DNA of 64,000 bases, from contig NC_088778.1 in the NCBI RefSeq assembly GCF_954871325.1, positions 10,673,882 through 10,737,881 of the forward strand, given 5' to 3'. Shown here piece after piece: positions 21,902 through 34,310 of the stretch (position 1 is the first letter of the stretch; each line of letters begins with the position of its first letter). The DNA is from Gordionus sp. m RMFG-2023 (Eukaryota; Nematomorpha; Gordioida; Chordodea; Parachordodidae). Made by a program: the position numbers and the translations under genes. The notes under the pieces were generated by a model. That model was not told where the DNA came from. It was given only the letters and a program-made list of their open reading frames with translations, and searched no databases.

Positions 21902-24351
21902 ACGTAATACGCTACAATTCTCTATTACCTAATAACTCTTAATTTAAATTTGTACTTAAAAATCACTTTTCTCGATCAACTAACATATTCATCTCCTCTA
22001 TATATTCGTTTTCAAAACTATAATTTACCTCTAAAAAATGTTTTTACAAAAACTTCTTTCTCTTCTATAGATTTGTTTTCAAAAACCATTTTTTTTCTCC
22101 TCTAAAAAATGTTTTTTTCAAAAACTTCTTCTCACTTTTAAACCCTATTTTTTCAACAATTATAATTTTATCTTTTATACCATCTTATTTTTTTCTTTCT
22201 TAGTCTAATTACCTATTTCTTTATTAAATATACTTTAGCATTTTCTTTAAACTTCCAATTATCTTTTTTTGAAACTTTTTCATATCATATTCTTACAGTC
22301 CTTGTAAAACATATTACCTTAATTTAAAATAAAAATTCTGATTTCTAATTGAACTCAATTGCGGCCTAATTTTTATGATGAAAGCCGTTTCTCTTCCGGA
22401 AGATTAAAGTTAATTCAACCTAATGTTTTACTAGATATCATATCAAATAAAAGTAAAACTTTAATAAGAATTAATTCCAATATCAACATCTGTTTTAACA
22501 ATAATTGTATATTCATCTTAATAAAACCAAATCTTAAAATTATTTAATTTTGTATCTTAATCTTATCTCTATTTACAAACATAGTCCGGATCTAAATGAA
22601 CTCAATTGTGGCATGATCTTTTAAATGATGAAAGCCATCTCTCTTCCTGAAGATCTTGGTTATCAACAACCTAATATTTTGATATTATCAACTTGAGTGT
22701 ATTTTATGCCAACCCTAACCTGATATTACAAATCTCCTATACCAGATCTTTGAGGCTTTTTTTCTGCAGTCTAAATAAAAATTATGCATAAATTTAATTA
22801 CAACATCTGATTTAACTGCATATTCGACTAAATTTTAACTATTTTTCAATTATAGTATTTTTTTAACCTAAAACTTAAACTCTTCTCACACTATATCAGC
22901 ATCATTCCAAAATTCTTATTTAATTCTGCCTTATGTATCATTTTAATTAACTTCTTTTGTTATCTACATTGTCATAACTTCTTTCAAAATAAAACACACG
23001 TTATCTATAAACAAATAAGTATATACAAAATATTTTTTTTCATTCGTTATCAAATTATTTAAGAAATTTATTTTAGACTCTGTCCAAAATGTTTTGAAAC
23101 AAAATTTATAAATTTTCGCAAATTAATTATGAAACATGTCCGAAATCTTTTATTTTTACAAAAAAACAACTAAAAAACAAAAAAACACCACTAGTTTTTT
23201 CATAAAAATTACCAAATAAATTTTTATATTTAATCATTTCTATTATTTTTTTTAAAAAAAATGAATTTATGTAAATGAAGAAAAATGATTTAGAACTCTA
23301 TTAAATAGGTTCTTTTTTCTTAAAAATTTAATTATCCTTAAAAAAGAATTGGTTATAAATAAAATAAATACTTGTTTTTAAATAAATAGATAACTCAGAT
23401 ATAAAGATCACGACCGAGGCGAAAATTCTAAATTTACTAATTATTTTTATACCAGATCTTTTTTCTTAGATATATAAACGGAAGTTTAAGTTTTTAAAAA
23501 GAAAATAAGCGGCAAAATCAGAGACATTACATCAGCATTTTCCCCCAAAAGATAAAATACAAATTTATTATTTTGAAACATAACTATGCTTGTTTTTTAG
23601 GAAGTTTAAGTCAAACTTCCGTCATTTTTTATATTTTATTTGAAAAAAATCATCATTTGAGTATTAGGAGTTGTAACGGAAAGGTATAAATTATATTAAA
23701 CTAAATAAATCGATGTATAAATTTATATAAGTATGACGCTTTTCTATAAATCTTCTTAATTTAATAATATCTATACACATATGACATGTCTTATCAGCGT
23801 CGTTAATTATAGTATTATCTTTAATATTATGTACATATGTTGGAAGCTCTTTTACAATTATAAACAGGTTTGAAATGATCATATTATTTTCGCATCGCGT
23901 CCCGTCTTTTATTTCCTATTATTATAAGTAATATGATATATCAATATATTAAAAAAATTATTGTCAAATTTATCATGAAAATCTATTTAAAGGTTAAACT
24001 ATATAAATAAAAATATGTTAACTAATCGAAATTTTGTTTTTTAAATAAATAGAGACATGATTGTCATGACCATATTTCAAATTATTTAAATATTGAAAAA
24101 ATAAAATAAAGAAACTTGAAATTCTAAATTATAGTTGAGATCCATATACCATTTCTTGATTTCTGTAAAAAAAGCTGTTGGATTTTGTATGCCTAATTCT
24201 TTCTTTAATAAGAGAAATGCGAGGTATATGGTAGATCCTGGATTATATCCTATATCGAAAAAATAAGCCTTTTCTTTTTATATGTGAAAAAAAAATGGCT
24301 ATAAAATAAACTGTTACTAAGAGGAATAGGAAAAAAACCCAAAAATAAACC
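21902..24351. other. AT-rich spacer with a diverged tandem duplication
   Basis: A roughly 240-base segment is present twice, near 22345-22440 and 22585-22690 (GAACTCAATTG...GGC, GATGAAAGCC, CTCTTCC and GAAGAT in both). A 63-codon minus-strand frame at 23691-23882 has no recognisable homology. Bases 24130-24235 contain an inverted pair around CCATATACCAT. No exon is recognised. Confidence 0.5.
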
Positions 24352-24720
24352 ATGGAAAAAAACTCCATAGAATTAAAAAATCAGAGGATACTTTTACCAT
24401 TTATATCACCTATAGAAAAATTGCTAGGTCTGAAAAGCCAATACAGAACCGATGAAACTCTAAGCTTCTTTTGTGTCATGATGAGCGGCTTAGCATTAGT
24501 TCCTTTATGTGATATGGGCAATGCAATGATGACATTCCTGAGATCGGTTACTCCGAGCAATGATAAGGATATTCTTGATTATTTCGATAAAAATTATATC
24601 AATGGAGTATCAAGGGAAGTAACAAGAAGCAGTTCTCAATCCCAGACACGTCAAATTGAGCCTCGATTTCCTCCAGAAACTTTCCCCATATTAAACTACA
24701 CATACATATTAATAGCATAA
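24352..24720 (+). pseudogene. MULE-type transposase C-terminal fragment
   Basis: This 122-codon frame contains ALVPLCDMGNAMMTFL, then LDYFDKNYING, then IEPRFPPETFPILN. The order (a helix after a VP..DV pattern, a YF...YI motif, and a P.FP...W-like end) fits the C-terminal part of MULE/FLYWCH-associated transposases. No MULE ends or 9-bp target duplication were found. The frame opens with a Lys/Asn-rich MEKNS stretch that may not belong. It could instead be a domesticated fragment, for which there is no evidence. Confidence 0.5.
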
Positions 24721-25200
24721 CCAACGCTCCAAAAATATTATACTGTATCTCCAGTATTTTACAAATTTCAAGCTTTTCATCCCAGTTTTATAAAAAATTA
24801 ATGATTAATTCCAAAATAAAAATCTTGGTTAGTTATAATGTCAAATGATAAGATATTATTAATAGCGTAAACAATTCAATGATAAACATATACATCCACA
24901 CTTTATAATTCTAGATATAAAAATAATTTAGGCAAATTACGTATAACAGATTTATAACTGATAAAAGTTGGGCAGCAATTCCGTGTAATAGGTTAATATG
25001 ACAAATATTTGGGTAAACAGGTTTATATATGCCAAAAATCTGGGCAGCACTTCAGTGTAATAGGTCTATATATGCCTAAAATTTGGAGAACACTACCGTA
25101 CGATAAGACTTGTTTTTAAAATAAATTTCGACAAAAACGGGCAGCCGTGTAATTTGGTCACTTGGTGTACTTATTTATAAAAAAAAAAGTTCCACAAACC
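24721..25200. other. Spacer with weak 65-bp repeats
   Basis: GGGCAGCAATTCCGTGTAATAGG and related sequences recur two to three times between 24970 and 25110. Nothing else is recognised. Confidence 0.5.
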
Positions 25201-25463
25201 TTCAACGCTTTCCCTACTAATTAGTTTTTAACGTTATTCCGTAAATTCAACGCTTTTCCTACTAATTAGTTTTCAACGTTATTCCGTAAATTCAACGCTT
25301 TTCCTACTAATTAATTTTCAACGTTATTCCGAAATTCAACGCTTTTCCTACTAATTAATTTTCAACGTTATTCCGTAAATTCAACGCTTTTCCTACTAAT
25401 TAGTTTTCAACGTTATTCTGTTAATCCAACGCTTTACCTACTAATTAATTTTCAACGTTATTC
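25201..25463. repeat. 45-bp minisatellite, six copies
   Basis: Units start at 25201, 25246, 25291, 25335, 25380 and 25426, each beginning TTCAACGCTTT or close to it, containing CTACTAATTA and ending ACGTTATTCCG. Differences between copies are few. Confidence 0.95.
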
Positions 25464-27297
25464 AAAAAAAAAATATTATCCCGTACAAAGTTTTGGCCAC
25501 CACTTTTATAATTTACACAATATACGTAGGCGTACTCTTTAATTCTTTAGACCTTTTATTATTTATTATAGCTTTGTTTTATAATTCGTTTAATAATTTA
25601 TAAACCGCGAAAACAAAAAATAAGAATTAATTTTTACCTTTTTTCTAGACTTTTATATCTTTTTAATTTGCGAAATAATTATATATTTGTTAATAATTTT
25701 CTCCAAAAATAAATATCCAAAAAATATATTAAAATAACTATTAATTATGATAAAAATGACTCGACGAAATAACAATATTAAATTTGAAAAAAACGACTTG
25801 CCAAATAATAAAAAAATATATATAACAATTATTCTTCATTAAATTTGCATATATATAATCATGATTTCCCAATAAAATAAATATATCGTATTACAAAATT
25901 TTGTCAAATTTAGCCTACTTAATATCGTAATTAATGGATTTTGTATTTATTACTATAGCAAATAATTTACGAAAATAAGAAATACATGGGTTATTTTTTT
26001 CCCAGTACCAATTTGAATATCAATATTTTATCTTTTAAGCATTTTTTTATGGGTATATGACATGAGTAATCTTTAAATAATGAATTAGGGCCTAAAAAAA
26101 TTTAGCTTATTAATAAATTATATTATTATAATATTTTTTTTATAAAATATTAATTTGTCTACACCTAATAAATATGAGTATATCCATTATAATCCAAATA
26201 GAAATATACCTATATTAGGTCTTAAGTAAATTCTTTAAATATGAAAAAAATAAAATAAAAATTTATATGTATTATTAGGTCTTAAAATTCTATAAATATA
26301 AGAAAAAAAATTCCGGTCGTTTTATTTCCGGGGCTTTTTTTCCTCGGGTTATTTTTCCGGAGGTTTTTTCCTAGATTCGTTACTAAGCTATTATAAAAAA
26401 TTAAAAATGCGGGTTAAAAGATATTCATATGAGGGGGCAAAGAAATTACATACTAATATTTAAAGTTGATTATTAAGATACGAATGAAATGTTTTATATA
26501 TTTATCAATATTTTACTCGTGGGATATTTTATTTCGCCAATTTATAAAACTTAATAGATTATTTATTCACGAATAAATGCAAGCAAGATTTCTATAAAAA
26601 TAGTTTCTTCCAAGGGAAAAACCGTGGATGCGCGTCTGCGTGATTGCTATTTATCAGTTAAATTTATTAAAAATATTTCGCATGTGCAAACCAATAATTC
26701 ATAATTATATATTTTTTTAAATTTAATTGAGGTATTGGTTTTTTTGCAAGGTAACCACAATTTGTTACTATTTTTGAAATAATGTTGCCTTTTAAATAAG
26801 AAAGAAATTAGATATAAGTGCAAAATTACGATAAAATAGAAGTCATATTGAAAGAAATTGCCGTTATCACAACTGATTTATTATAATACATTTATTTTTT
26901 ACAAATTTCTTATTAATTGATTAACTAGTCGTAATCATTATAAAAATATTTTGATAAAATTTTACAAAAAAAACAATAATTAAGGTCAGTTAAACAATCT
27001 TATAAGATTCCTCCTTTCCTTCATCAATTATTTCAAACCATCACATGGAAGGAAAATAAAAAAATTAATAAATATTCAAAATTAAATAACTATATTTCAG
27101 CCAATAGTCATATATATCAACTAACGGCAATTTTTCTTGGTCTACATATTTTTTTAAAAAATTTTATCGCGAATTTTTTTAATATAACAAACGAAAAACG
27201 CGATTTATATAAACAAAAACTTCAACTAAAAATTTTTAAACACAATTATACTTGTTTTTAAGGTACATATTAATTATTAAATTAAGCTCTTTTTAGC
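25464..27297. other. AT-rich spacer, no gene recognised
   Basis: Bases 26310-26375 contain clustered CCGG-type motifs. A GC-richer 60-base island at 26610-26665 has no protein or RNA match that I recognise. Confidence 0.5.
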
Positions 27298-27500
27298 AGG
27301 GACCCGAACCGTTATTTATAACGGTTCAGTATGTAAAAAATTATAATGGTTACGTATTCGGTTCTTAAGAAAAAATTTACAAAGGTTCGGTTCGGTTCAG
27401 CTAATTATAAAGGTTCATAATGGTTCATTACGGTCAGTGGCGTAGACAAGGGGAGGTTTTGGGGTTGAAACCCCCCATCACCCCTCAAAATAAATTTTTT
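27298..27500. mobile_element. Two unpaired DNA-transposon ends
   Basis: CAGGGACCCGAACCG at 27298, with GGTTCGGTTCGG subterminal repeats to 27433, is the same type of end as the element at 57104-57926. CAGTGGCGTAGACAAGG at about 27436 belongs to the type seen at 7770 and 33237. Partners were not found. Confidence 0.5.
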
Positions 27501-28509
27501 TTTATAATTTTTTTATATTTTATTTAAAAAACTGTTTCAATTTAGAAATAAAATAAATAATATATACGATATTAAAATGAAATATATTTTTATGAACTAA
27601 TAAAATATTAAATAACAATTAAATATATATTGTAAATATATTTTTATTGTTTAATTAGATATTTTAAATTTAATAATAAAATTTAAATTGTTAAACTAAG
27701 ATAGTTTTTAAAATTTTTATTTAATTCCCACATGGATATAAGAAAATTTTTACTAAATAAAGGTATATTTAAATTGATTTAGGAAATTTATGTAATTTGA
27801 TTTAGAAATAACAAAATCCTCAAATGACGATGGTAATGGTATTCACTTTTATAATATCTTTTATTTAAATCTTGCAATTAGAAATACAACCAACATACTC
27901 AGGGAAAACAAATGAGTTAGCTAAAATAAAATCATCAAATGATAATGGTATAATTCTAAATTATCATTTATAAGTTCTCTTAATTTTTTATAATTAGGAA
28001 AATTATGTATTATTAAAGAATCTGAGCTCTCAGTTGATTTGGCTGGAAAATCATCAAATGATGGTATGGTATTTTATAATATAATTGAGTTCTATTTTTT
28101 TATTTGTAAATTATATTTTCATTTGAGTTATTAAAATTTTGCAATGTGCTTTATTTAGTTATAACCCTTTTTTATATGAAAAGCTCATCATTTTGATTAT
28201 TATAAATTCCCAAATGATCTTTAGATAATACAACATTCACAAGCAGAGTTGGGCAGTATTGTGAAAACTTGTATCTTAGATAAAAACAAATAATTTCCTT
28301 CTATGTCTTACCCTGTCTTTTAAATTTGTAATAGATAACTTGAATCTTTATTTAAGATATATTTTAATAAACTATATTCTTTTCTTGTTGTGCTGCTCAG
28401 GTCTGAACTCTACAATTCACATTGAAATATATATTTTAAAATTTAAAAAAAAATATAGAAAATCAATGTCCTCAAAACTATATTTCATTATACTTAAAAT
28501 TTCAGTTTA
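27501..28509. other. AT-rich spacer with a small hAT-like sequence
   Basis: About 28245-28420 has imperfect inverted ends AGAGTTGGGCAGTATTG and CAGGTCTGAACTCT, likely a small MITE. The repeated phrase AATCATCAAATGATRATGGTAT occurs at about 27815, 27930 and 28050. No exon is recognised. Confidence 0.45.
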
Positions 28510-29687
28510 AAAATGATAATGACGAATTGTTGGCTGTGGAAAATATTTGGGCACCTGACAAATGCTATAAATTTCCATTGTCTTTGGATAAAAGAAATGT
28601 CAAACATCGTGGCTTAACAAATATAAGTGGCTTGCTTATTCAGCTAATGAAAAGGGAGCTTTTTGTAAGTGTGCGTCATTTTTTCACCAAGATATGCTGG
28701 ACCCGGGTTTCAAAAACTCAAAACATTGGTAAGTCAAGTATATACAAGATGGAAAGATGCTCTTGAAAATTTTAATTATCATCAACAAAATAAATATCAT
28801 CTCAATTTTTGAGAGATATCTGATGCTTTAAAAGCCATCTCTATGAATCAAAAGATATCAATATCTAATGTATTAAATAAATAAAAATTTGATATTGTTA
28901 CAACCAACAGAGCCAGAATAATTATAATAATTGATGCAATCATTTGGCTAGGGAGGCAGGGCTTAGCATTAAGATCTCATAGAGTATCATCTGGCCCCTT
29001 AACACTTTCATCTTCTCATAATGAAGGGAATTTTAAGGAATTGCTGAAACTTTTATGCAACAATAATGATAATTATATAAAGCTTTTTGAAAGCTAGGCT
29101 AAAAATACCACCTACCTTAGTCCATGCATTCAAAATGAAATTATATCCATATGCAATAAGTTTATATTGAAAGAAATTTCTACAAAAGTGAAAACATCAC
29201 CATTTTTTAGTGTTCTGGCGGATGAGACATCGGATGTTGGTAACATAGAGCAATTATCCATAGCAATAAGGTTTTGATATGGAATCAGGTCATTATAAAA
29301 TGAAGGAACTCTTTGTTCAATTTATTGATTTATATGACACTAAATCAGAGACGATAGCCAAAGAAATTTTAGCATCCCTTCAAGATCTAGATTTAAATTT
29401 AAATCTAATGAGAGCCAGGGATATGATAGAGATTCCTCAATGAGTGGTCATGTTAAGGGAGTGCAGTCAAGAATTAGAGAGCTTTATAGCACCGCTTTAT
29501 ATGTTCAATGCAGCTCACATTGCCTAAATTTGATGATATCCGAGGCATGTGAAATTCGAGACATCCGGAACAGTTTACGTAAAATTTTTTTTAATTTAAT
29601 TGGAATTTATTAGATTTTATTATGTATTATAGATATCTTTTTATAAATTAATATATTTTTCAAAATTTAGAAACAATATCGTCGTTT

Positions 29688-30164
29688 GTGACTTTTTCAC
29701 ACCACCCAAAAAGAGGCAGTTATTTATCCAAACATTTGATGATATTGATTCAAATAATCCAAAAAAAAAAACTAAAACGATTTTGCCCAACTAGGTTTAT
29801 CGAAAGACAACAATCAGTGAGACTCTTCATAGAATTATATGAAGTTATTTTTGCAGCACTCGAATCCTACGTATCCAGCAAAGAAAAGGATTCCTCAGAT
29901 GCTGAAAATTTTTTACAGGCGATTACGAAGCCACAATTTTTAATATCAATTCAATATGTATATTTTTTATTTAATTATACTTATGATTTTAGCAAAATAC
30001 TTCAAAAAATTAATTTGGATTTAAGAGAGGTTATGAATAGGGCAAAGGATATTGTTGAAATATTAACAAATATCAGAGAAAATGTGGATGAAAAATTTCA
30101 TGATATTTACAAGAAAGTAAAGGAGATCGCTTGTTTGGGATTGAAATTTTTAAAACTAGAGTAG
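29688..30164 (+). pseudogene. hAT transposase middle fragment
   Basis: This 158-codon frame contains RFCPTRFIERQQSVRLFIEL, the TRW/TRF...R region seen after the core in DUF4371-type hAT transposases. It is followed by helical sequence and overlaps the next frame (30131-30646). Confidence 0.75.
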
Positions 30165-30646
30165 TTTATAGACAGACAAATCGCTTAAATATTGATGCAT
30201 CTTCGATTGAGGATTTTTATAAAATAAATATTTTTATTCCCCTTATCGATACATTTTTATTTCAATTAAAAGAAAGATTTATTAGTCATAATTTTATTCT
30301 AAAAAGTTTTTATTTTCTTCTGCCGGTTAAGTCTGAATTGTTGATTACACATGAAACGCGAGAGGATATTAAAAAAATCTCAGAGTTTTATTCTGATGAT
30401 TTATCAGGATCGTATGATAAGTTACTTTGTGATGTCGAATTTTGGTATAAAAATCTCGACAGAATAGAGTACTCTTTGAGACCTAAAAATGCTTTGCAGG
30501 CTCTTTCCATGTGTAATTGCACTTTAAATTCCCTGCCAAATATCAAAACATTACTTTTTATTTTAGCTACTTTACCGATTAGTACCTGCACCAATGAAAG
30601 GTCTTTTTCAAACTTTGAAAAGGTTAAAAACCTATTTAAGAAATAG
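30131..30646 (+). pseudogene. hAT transposase C-terminal fragment (hATC)
   Basis: This 171-codon frame ends with LATLPISTCTNERSFSNFEK, the hATC dimerisation motif (normally ...PVSSASCERSFS...). It is part of the element at 28510-30836. The frame closes before the last conserved residues, which lie in another frame. Confidence 0.85.
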
Positions 30647-30836
30647 CACCGGTAAAAACCGTTTAAATGGATTAGCCCTTTTAAATATTTATAAGGAGAT
30701 TATTCATTAAAAAATATATTGATTTATAAATTAAATTCATTAAAAAAATTTTAAAATAAATATTGCGCCGCCGAACGCCGATAAAAAAATTTTAAAAAAC
30801 CGCCGCCGTTGATTGAGACATCGGCGCACAGGTCTA

Positions 30837-31285
30837 CCTATACTATAAAAATCACAATATTTCACTTTGTAAAATTGATATAAGTTAAAAAAAAAGAATT
30901 ACCTATAAAATATAAATATAAAAAGCAGAAAATTTTGAAAATGATTTTTTATGGATTTAAAGAAGGAAATTTTTTTTTCTAAAATACTATTTTTAAAAGA
31001 ACCCTCCACTTTAAATCCAGATCGGAGTTTGAGTCCAGCAAAAATACTAGGATTCGAGAGGGTTCAGGGTCTGGGTTTACATTCCTGAATTATTTCAATA
31101 TTTTCAATAGTATTTAAAAATAACATTTATATCGCCATTACTAAACTCAAATTATATTTTACGCAAATAAATACTATAGCTGAATTAAATTTCAAATATT
31201 TAATACAATGTCCACATTTATAATAAGCCATTACTCTTAAATATGCATATATAAAATAAAAACAAAACCAAAATTGACACATTAC
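30837..31285. other. Sequence downstream of the last THADA exon found
   Basis: No terminal THADA exon is recognised here. The donor after 31286 implies that at least one more exon lies further left. Confidence 0.4.
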
Positions 31286-31462
31286 CTTTACAAATAGTGG
31301 GTAAAGCTTCGGACCGATAAACCCGTGCACAAATCTTAGTGATTGTCAATGAGCTCACGTGTCTTATATGACTGTCTTCGTTAGCCAATAGGCGGCCAAT
31401 CAAAATTTTCCAATAGTTAAAATGTAATCTCCAAGGTACTATATATAGCGAAATAGAAAATT
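31286..31462 (-). CDS. THADA: THADA-type gene, exon j (late HEAT region)
   Basis: The exon has 177 nt. The acceptor AATATTTTAG is followed by two bases completing a codon, and the donor is GTAATG. It encodes FNYWKILIGRLLANEDSHIR then HVSSLTITKI, matching the human stretch around LWKCVLTLLQSEEQAVRD in spacing and pattern. Phase fits exon i. The downstream exon was not found. Confidence 0.8.
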
Positions 31463-31543
31463 CTAAAATATTTACATTTTGAATATGATATTGATGAAAC
31501 TCAAACTCCATATTATAAAAAATTTCCAAAACTAGGTTTTGAA

Positions 31544-31670
31544 TAGTGTTGTTAAAAGGCTCGTTTTGAGCCGATTTTCCAAAACGGCTAACTCAATATT
31601 TTAGCCAGAAATATATTGCTATAATATATGTCTAGATGAAATATTGAGATAGCCGTTTTAACAACACTTA
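31544..31670. mobile_element. 127-bp MITE of the TAGTGTTG family
   Basis: The ends are TAGTGTTGTTAAAA and TTTTAACAACACTTA. The flanks GTTTTGAA (31536-31543) and CTTTTGAA (31671-31678) match at 7 of 8. It lies 81 bases from the exon j acceptor, inside the THADA intron. Confidence 0.8.
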
Positions 31671-31869
31671 CTTTTGAAATTAAATTTTGAATAGGTAATC
31701 AGGAAAAATATGTAATTATAACGGGCATGATTAAATACTGCATTGTAAAAAGCACTTATTCAAAATTTTATAATATAATCTTTTTTATAGAATAAAAAAT
31801 AGAGATTAAATATCCAATTGTATTTAATTCGATTTTTATTTAATATTAATGGAAAAAAATATATTTACT

Positions 31870-34310
31870 AAGGGCGTTTAATGCATAAATATAATATCAC
31901 ATTAGGATACCCGAATGATTATTGGTTAGCGTTTTTTTTTGTATTTGGGTGTTGATGCATGTGGAAAACATAAAAATTTTAAAAGAATGATGATTTCTTT
32001 GAAATTTATGAGGGAGGTTTAAAATCGAAAAATAACCGCTAACTAGTAAAGCACATATATTGCTGGCGTTCTTGATCAAAAACTCTCCATTTTTGTTTTC
32101 AATGCTTATATATACTTGTAAAACATTATCCTAAAAAATATTTTTAAAATATTGTGATGACCAAATGCCAACTCAAAAATTTAATTAAATACGGCATTGC
32201 TGCTGATATCCATTGAAAAATGTTCATTTTTGTTATATGTCGCTATAATTACATGTAAAGCATTCCCCAAAATATTTTTAAACTATTGTGATTTGACTAA
32301 TAATAGACCCAGGACTAAATTATTCATTGCTGGCGTTGTCCATATAAAAATCTTCATTTTTGATTTATATGCGTATATTTACGTGTTAAGTTTTAATCCA
32401 AAAAATATTGTGTGACCGATTACGAAACTCAAAACCGGCCGCTTACTAAATATTCGATTGATCAAATTTGCTAATAATATAAATTGAAACATGTTCATTT
32501 TTATTTTATATCCCTATAAATCCTTGTAAAACATTATCACAAAAATTTTTTTATTAAATATCGTGATTTGACCGATAACCCACTCGTAAACCGACCCAAT
32601 GATTAGATACTGCATTGCTGGCATTACCCATAGAAAAATCTCCATTTTTGCTTTTGCCTATATTTACGTATTAAGCATTATTCTAAAAAATATTATGATT
32701 TGACCATTGCCGAAATAAAAACCGACCAAATAATCATGATAGATCAATCCTCTATTAAGGGTCTACGAGTCGGTCAAATCACGATATTTTTTTTAAATAT
32801 TTTTTGTGATAATGTTTTACAAGGATTTATAGCGATATAAAATAAAAATGAACATGTGTCTATTTATATTACTAGCAAATTTAGTCAATCGAATATTTAG
32901 TAAGCGGCCTGTTTTGAGTTCAGTAATCGGTCAAATCACAATATTTTTTGGAATAATGCTTTACACGTAAATATATGCATATAAAGCAAAGATGAAGATT
33001 TTTCCACGGATAACGCTAGCAAATCAGTAAGTCATTGGGTCGATTATCAGTCAAATCATAATATTTTTTAGGATAATGTTTTTTATAGAGACATAAAACA
33101 AAAATGAACATTTTTCAATGGATATCACCAGCAATGCAGTATTTAGTCATAGGTTAGTTATGAGATGGCATTCGATCAAATCACAATATTTTAAAAGTAT
33201 TTTTTAGGATAATGTTTTACACGTAAATATAAACATTCATAGGCGTAGCCAGGATTTTCCTAGAGGGGGATTAAAAAATCAATGGGGGCTGCGCCCCCAG
33301 ACCCCATTTGGGCGGCCGGGTTACCTTAGTCTACATATAGTCATAACATATTTTTACAAGATAGGAGTTAATTTTAATAAAAAAAATAAGCCTGGAACAA
33401 ATATGAAATATATTTTTATTAGTTTATATAAAATATAATAAATTACTTGTATATACATTAATATAAAAGCATGGTAATGATTTATTCCAAACAAGTATAA
33501 GAAATTTATTTATAAAAAGTAAGTAGACATATAGTGGATATTCCTCTATTATATAGAATTACAAAATACTAGGTAAAATTCCACTTTTACAGACATATTT
33601 GACAATTAGAGAATATATTACAGTTAATATTTTAACAAATTTTACTAATCAATGCTCTTAATAATAAATATAGCAACAATTTGCATTCAATTATTTAACG
33701 CAATTTATTTATTTTAAATAAAAAAATGATATCAAAAATTAATCTTCATATTATTCATCCCACTATGTCTTTAAAAGATATTTTCTGATGTCCTTATCAA
33801 TATTTTATAGTTTTCTGTAAAATATATAATTCGCTATATTGGTAAAAATTACTTGATTGCCATATGATAATTGATAAGATTAGATATACTGTAAATCTAC
33901 GATAAATATAAAGTCGTAGATTATATTGTGCTTTAATTTTTTGATTTTGATTTAATTTATTGAAACTAAACGCTATATAACATATGTCTTTTATTTTAAG
34001 TAATTATAAAAATTAATTTCTATATTTAAATAAATTCGGGCCTGGCCGGGCCGATAAATTTTTTTAAAATAAATTTCGGGTTCGGGCCGGGCCGGCAAAA
34101 CTTTTAAAAAAAAATTCAGATTCGGGCCGGCAAAACATTTTTAAAAAAATTTCGGGCCGGGCCGGGCTTGAAAAATTAGGCCCGATGCTGATCACTATTT
34201 TCCATATCTACACCTTAATTCAAAAAAAACGCTAAACAATAATCATTCGATTATCCTGATATGATATTTCATATTTATGCATTAAACGATATCATTTGGA
34301 TATATATTTA
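31870..34310. repeat. Foldback element built of inverted 130-150 bp satellite units
   Basis: The outer inverted ends (about 31875-31945 and 34225-34310, around TTAATGCATAAATAT and AACGCTAAC/ACAATAATCATTCG) enclose two arms that meet near 32760. Each arm carries four to five diverged units. A unit contains TGCATTGCTGGCGTTATCC, CATTTTTG, ATATTTACGTGTAAAGC and AAAATATTGTGATTTGACCG. The right arm is the reverse complement of the left. The right arm is interrupted at about 33237-34195. No coding sequence was seen. Confidence 0.85.
33237..34195. mobile_element. Inserted transposon sequence inside the foldback element
   Basis: The left side begins AGGCGTAGCCAGGATTTTCC, a CAGTGGCGTAGCCAGG-type end. 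The right side (33930-34195) is the reverse complement of the first 210 bases of the MITE at 49869-50228, including GGGCCGGGCC blocks and ACATATGTTATAT. Two different transposon ends therefore meet here, either as a larger relative of that MITE entered by another element or as a composite. Foldback sequence resumes on both sides. Confidence 0.65.

Larger units (their letters stand above)
28510..30836 (+). mobile_element. hAT relic encoding a TTF/DUF4371-type transposase
   Basis: In order on the plus strand there are: a TTF-type zinc-finger region (28527-28790, with WAPDKCYKFPLSLDKRN), a DUF4371-like core (about 28930-29570, with GNFKELLKLL, PFFSVLADETSDV and HCLNLM-like sequence), a middle segment (29688-30164) and the hATC dimerisation end (30480-30720, LPISTCTNERSFSNFEKVK). 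GC-rich terminal sequence with CGCCGCCG and GCGCACAGGTCTA at about 30775-30836 looks like the right terminal repeat. The left end is not located. Several stops and frame changes break the coding sequence. Confidence 0.85.

Noticed and set aside
23691-23882. Minus-strand frame as a possible THADA terminal exon
   Set aside because: No similarity to the family C-terminus, and AT-rich frames of this length occur by chance.
18481-25463. CRISPR-like arrays
   Set aside because: The repeats are head-to-tail minisatellites without unique spacers, in an animal nuclear genome.
26610-26665. GC-rich island resembling part of a small nuclear RNA
   Set aside because: Only a few bases recall U4 RNA; no promoter, no fold and no full-length match.
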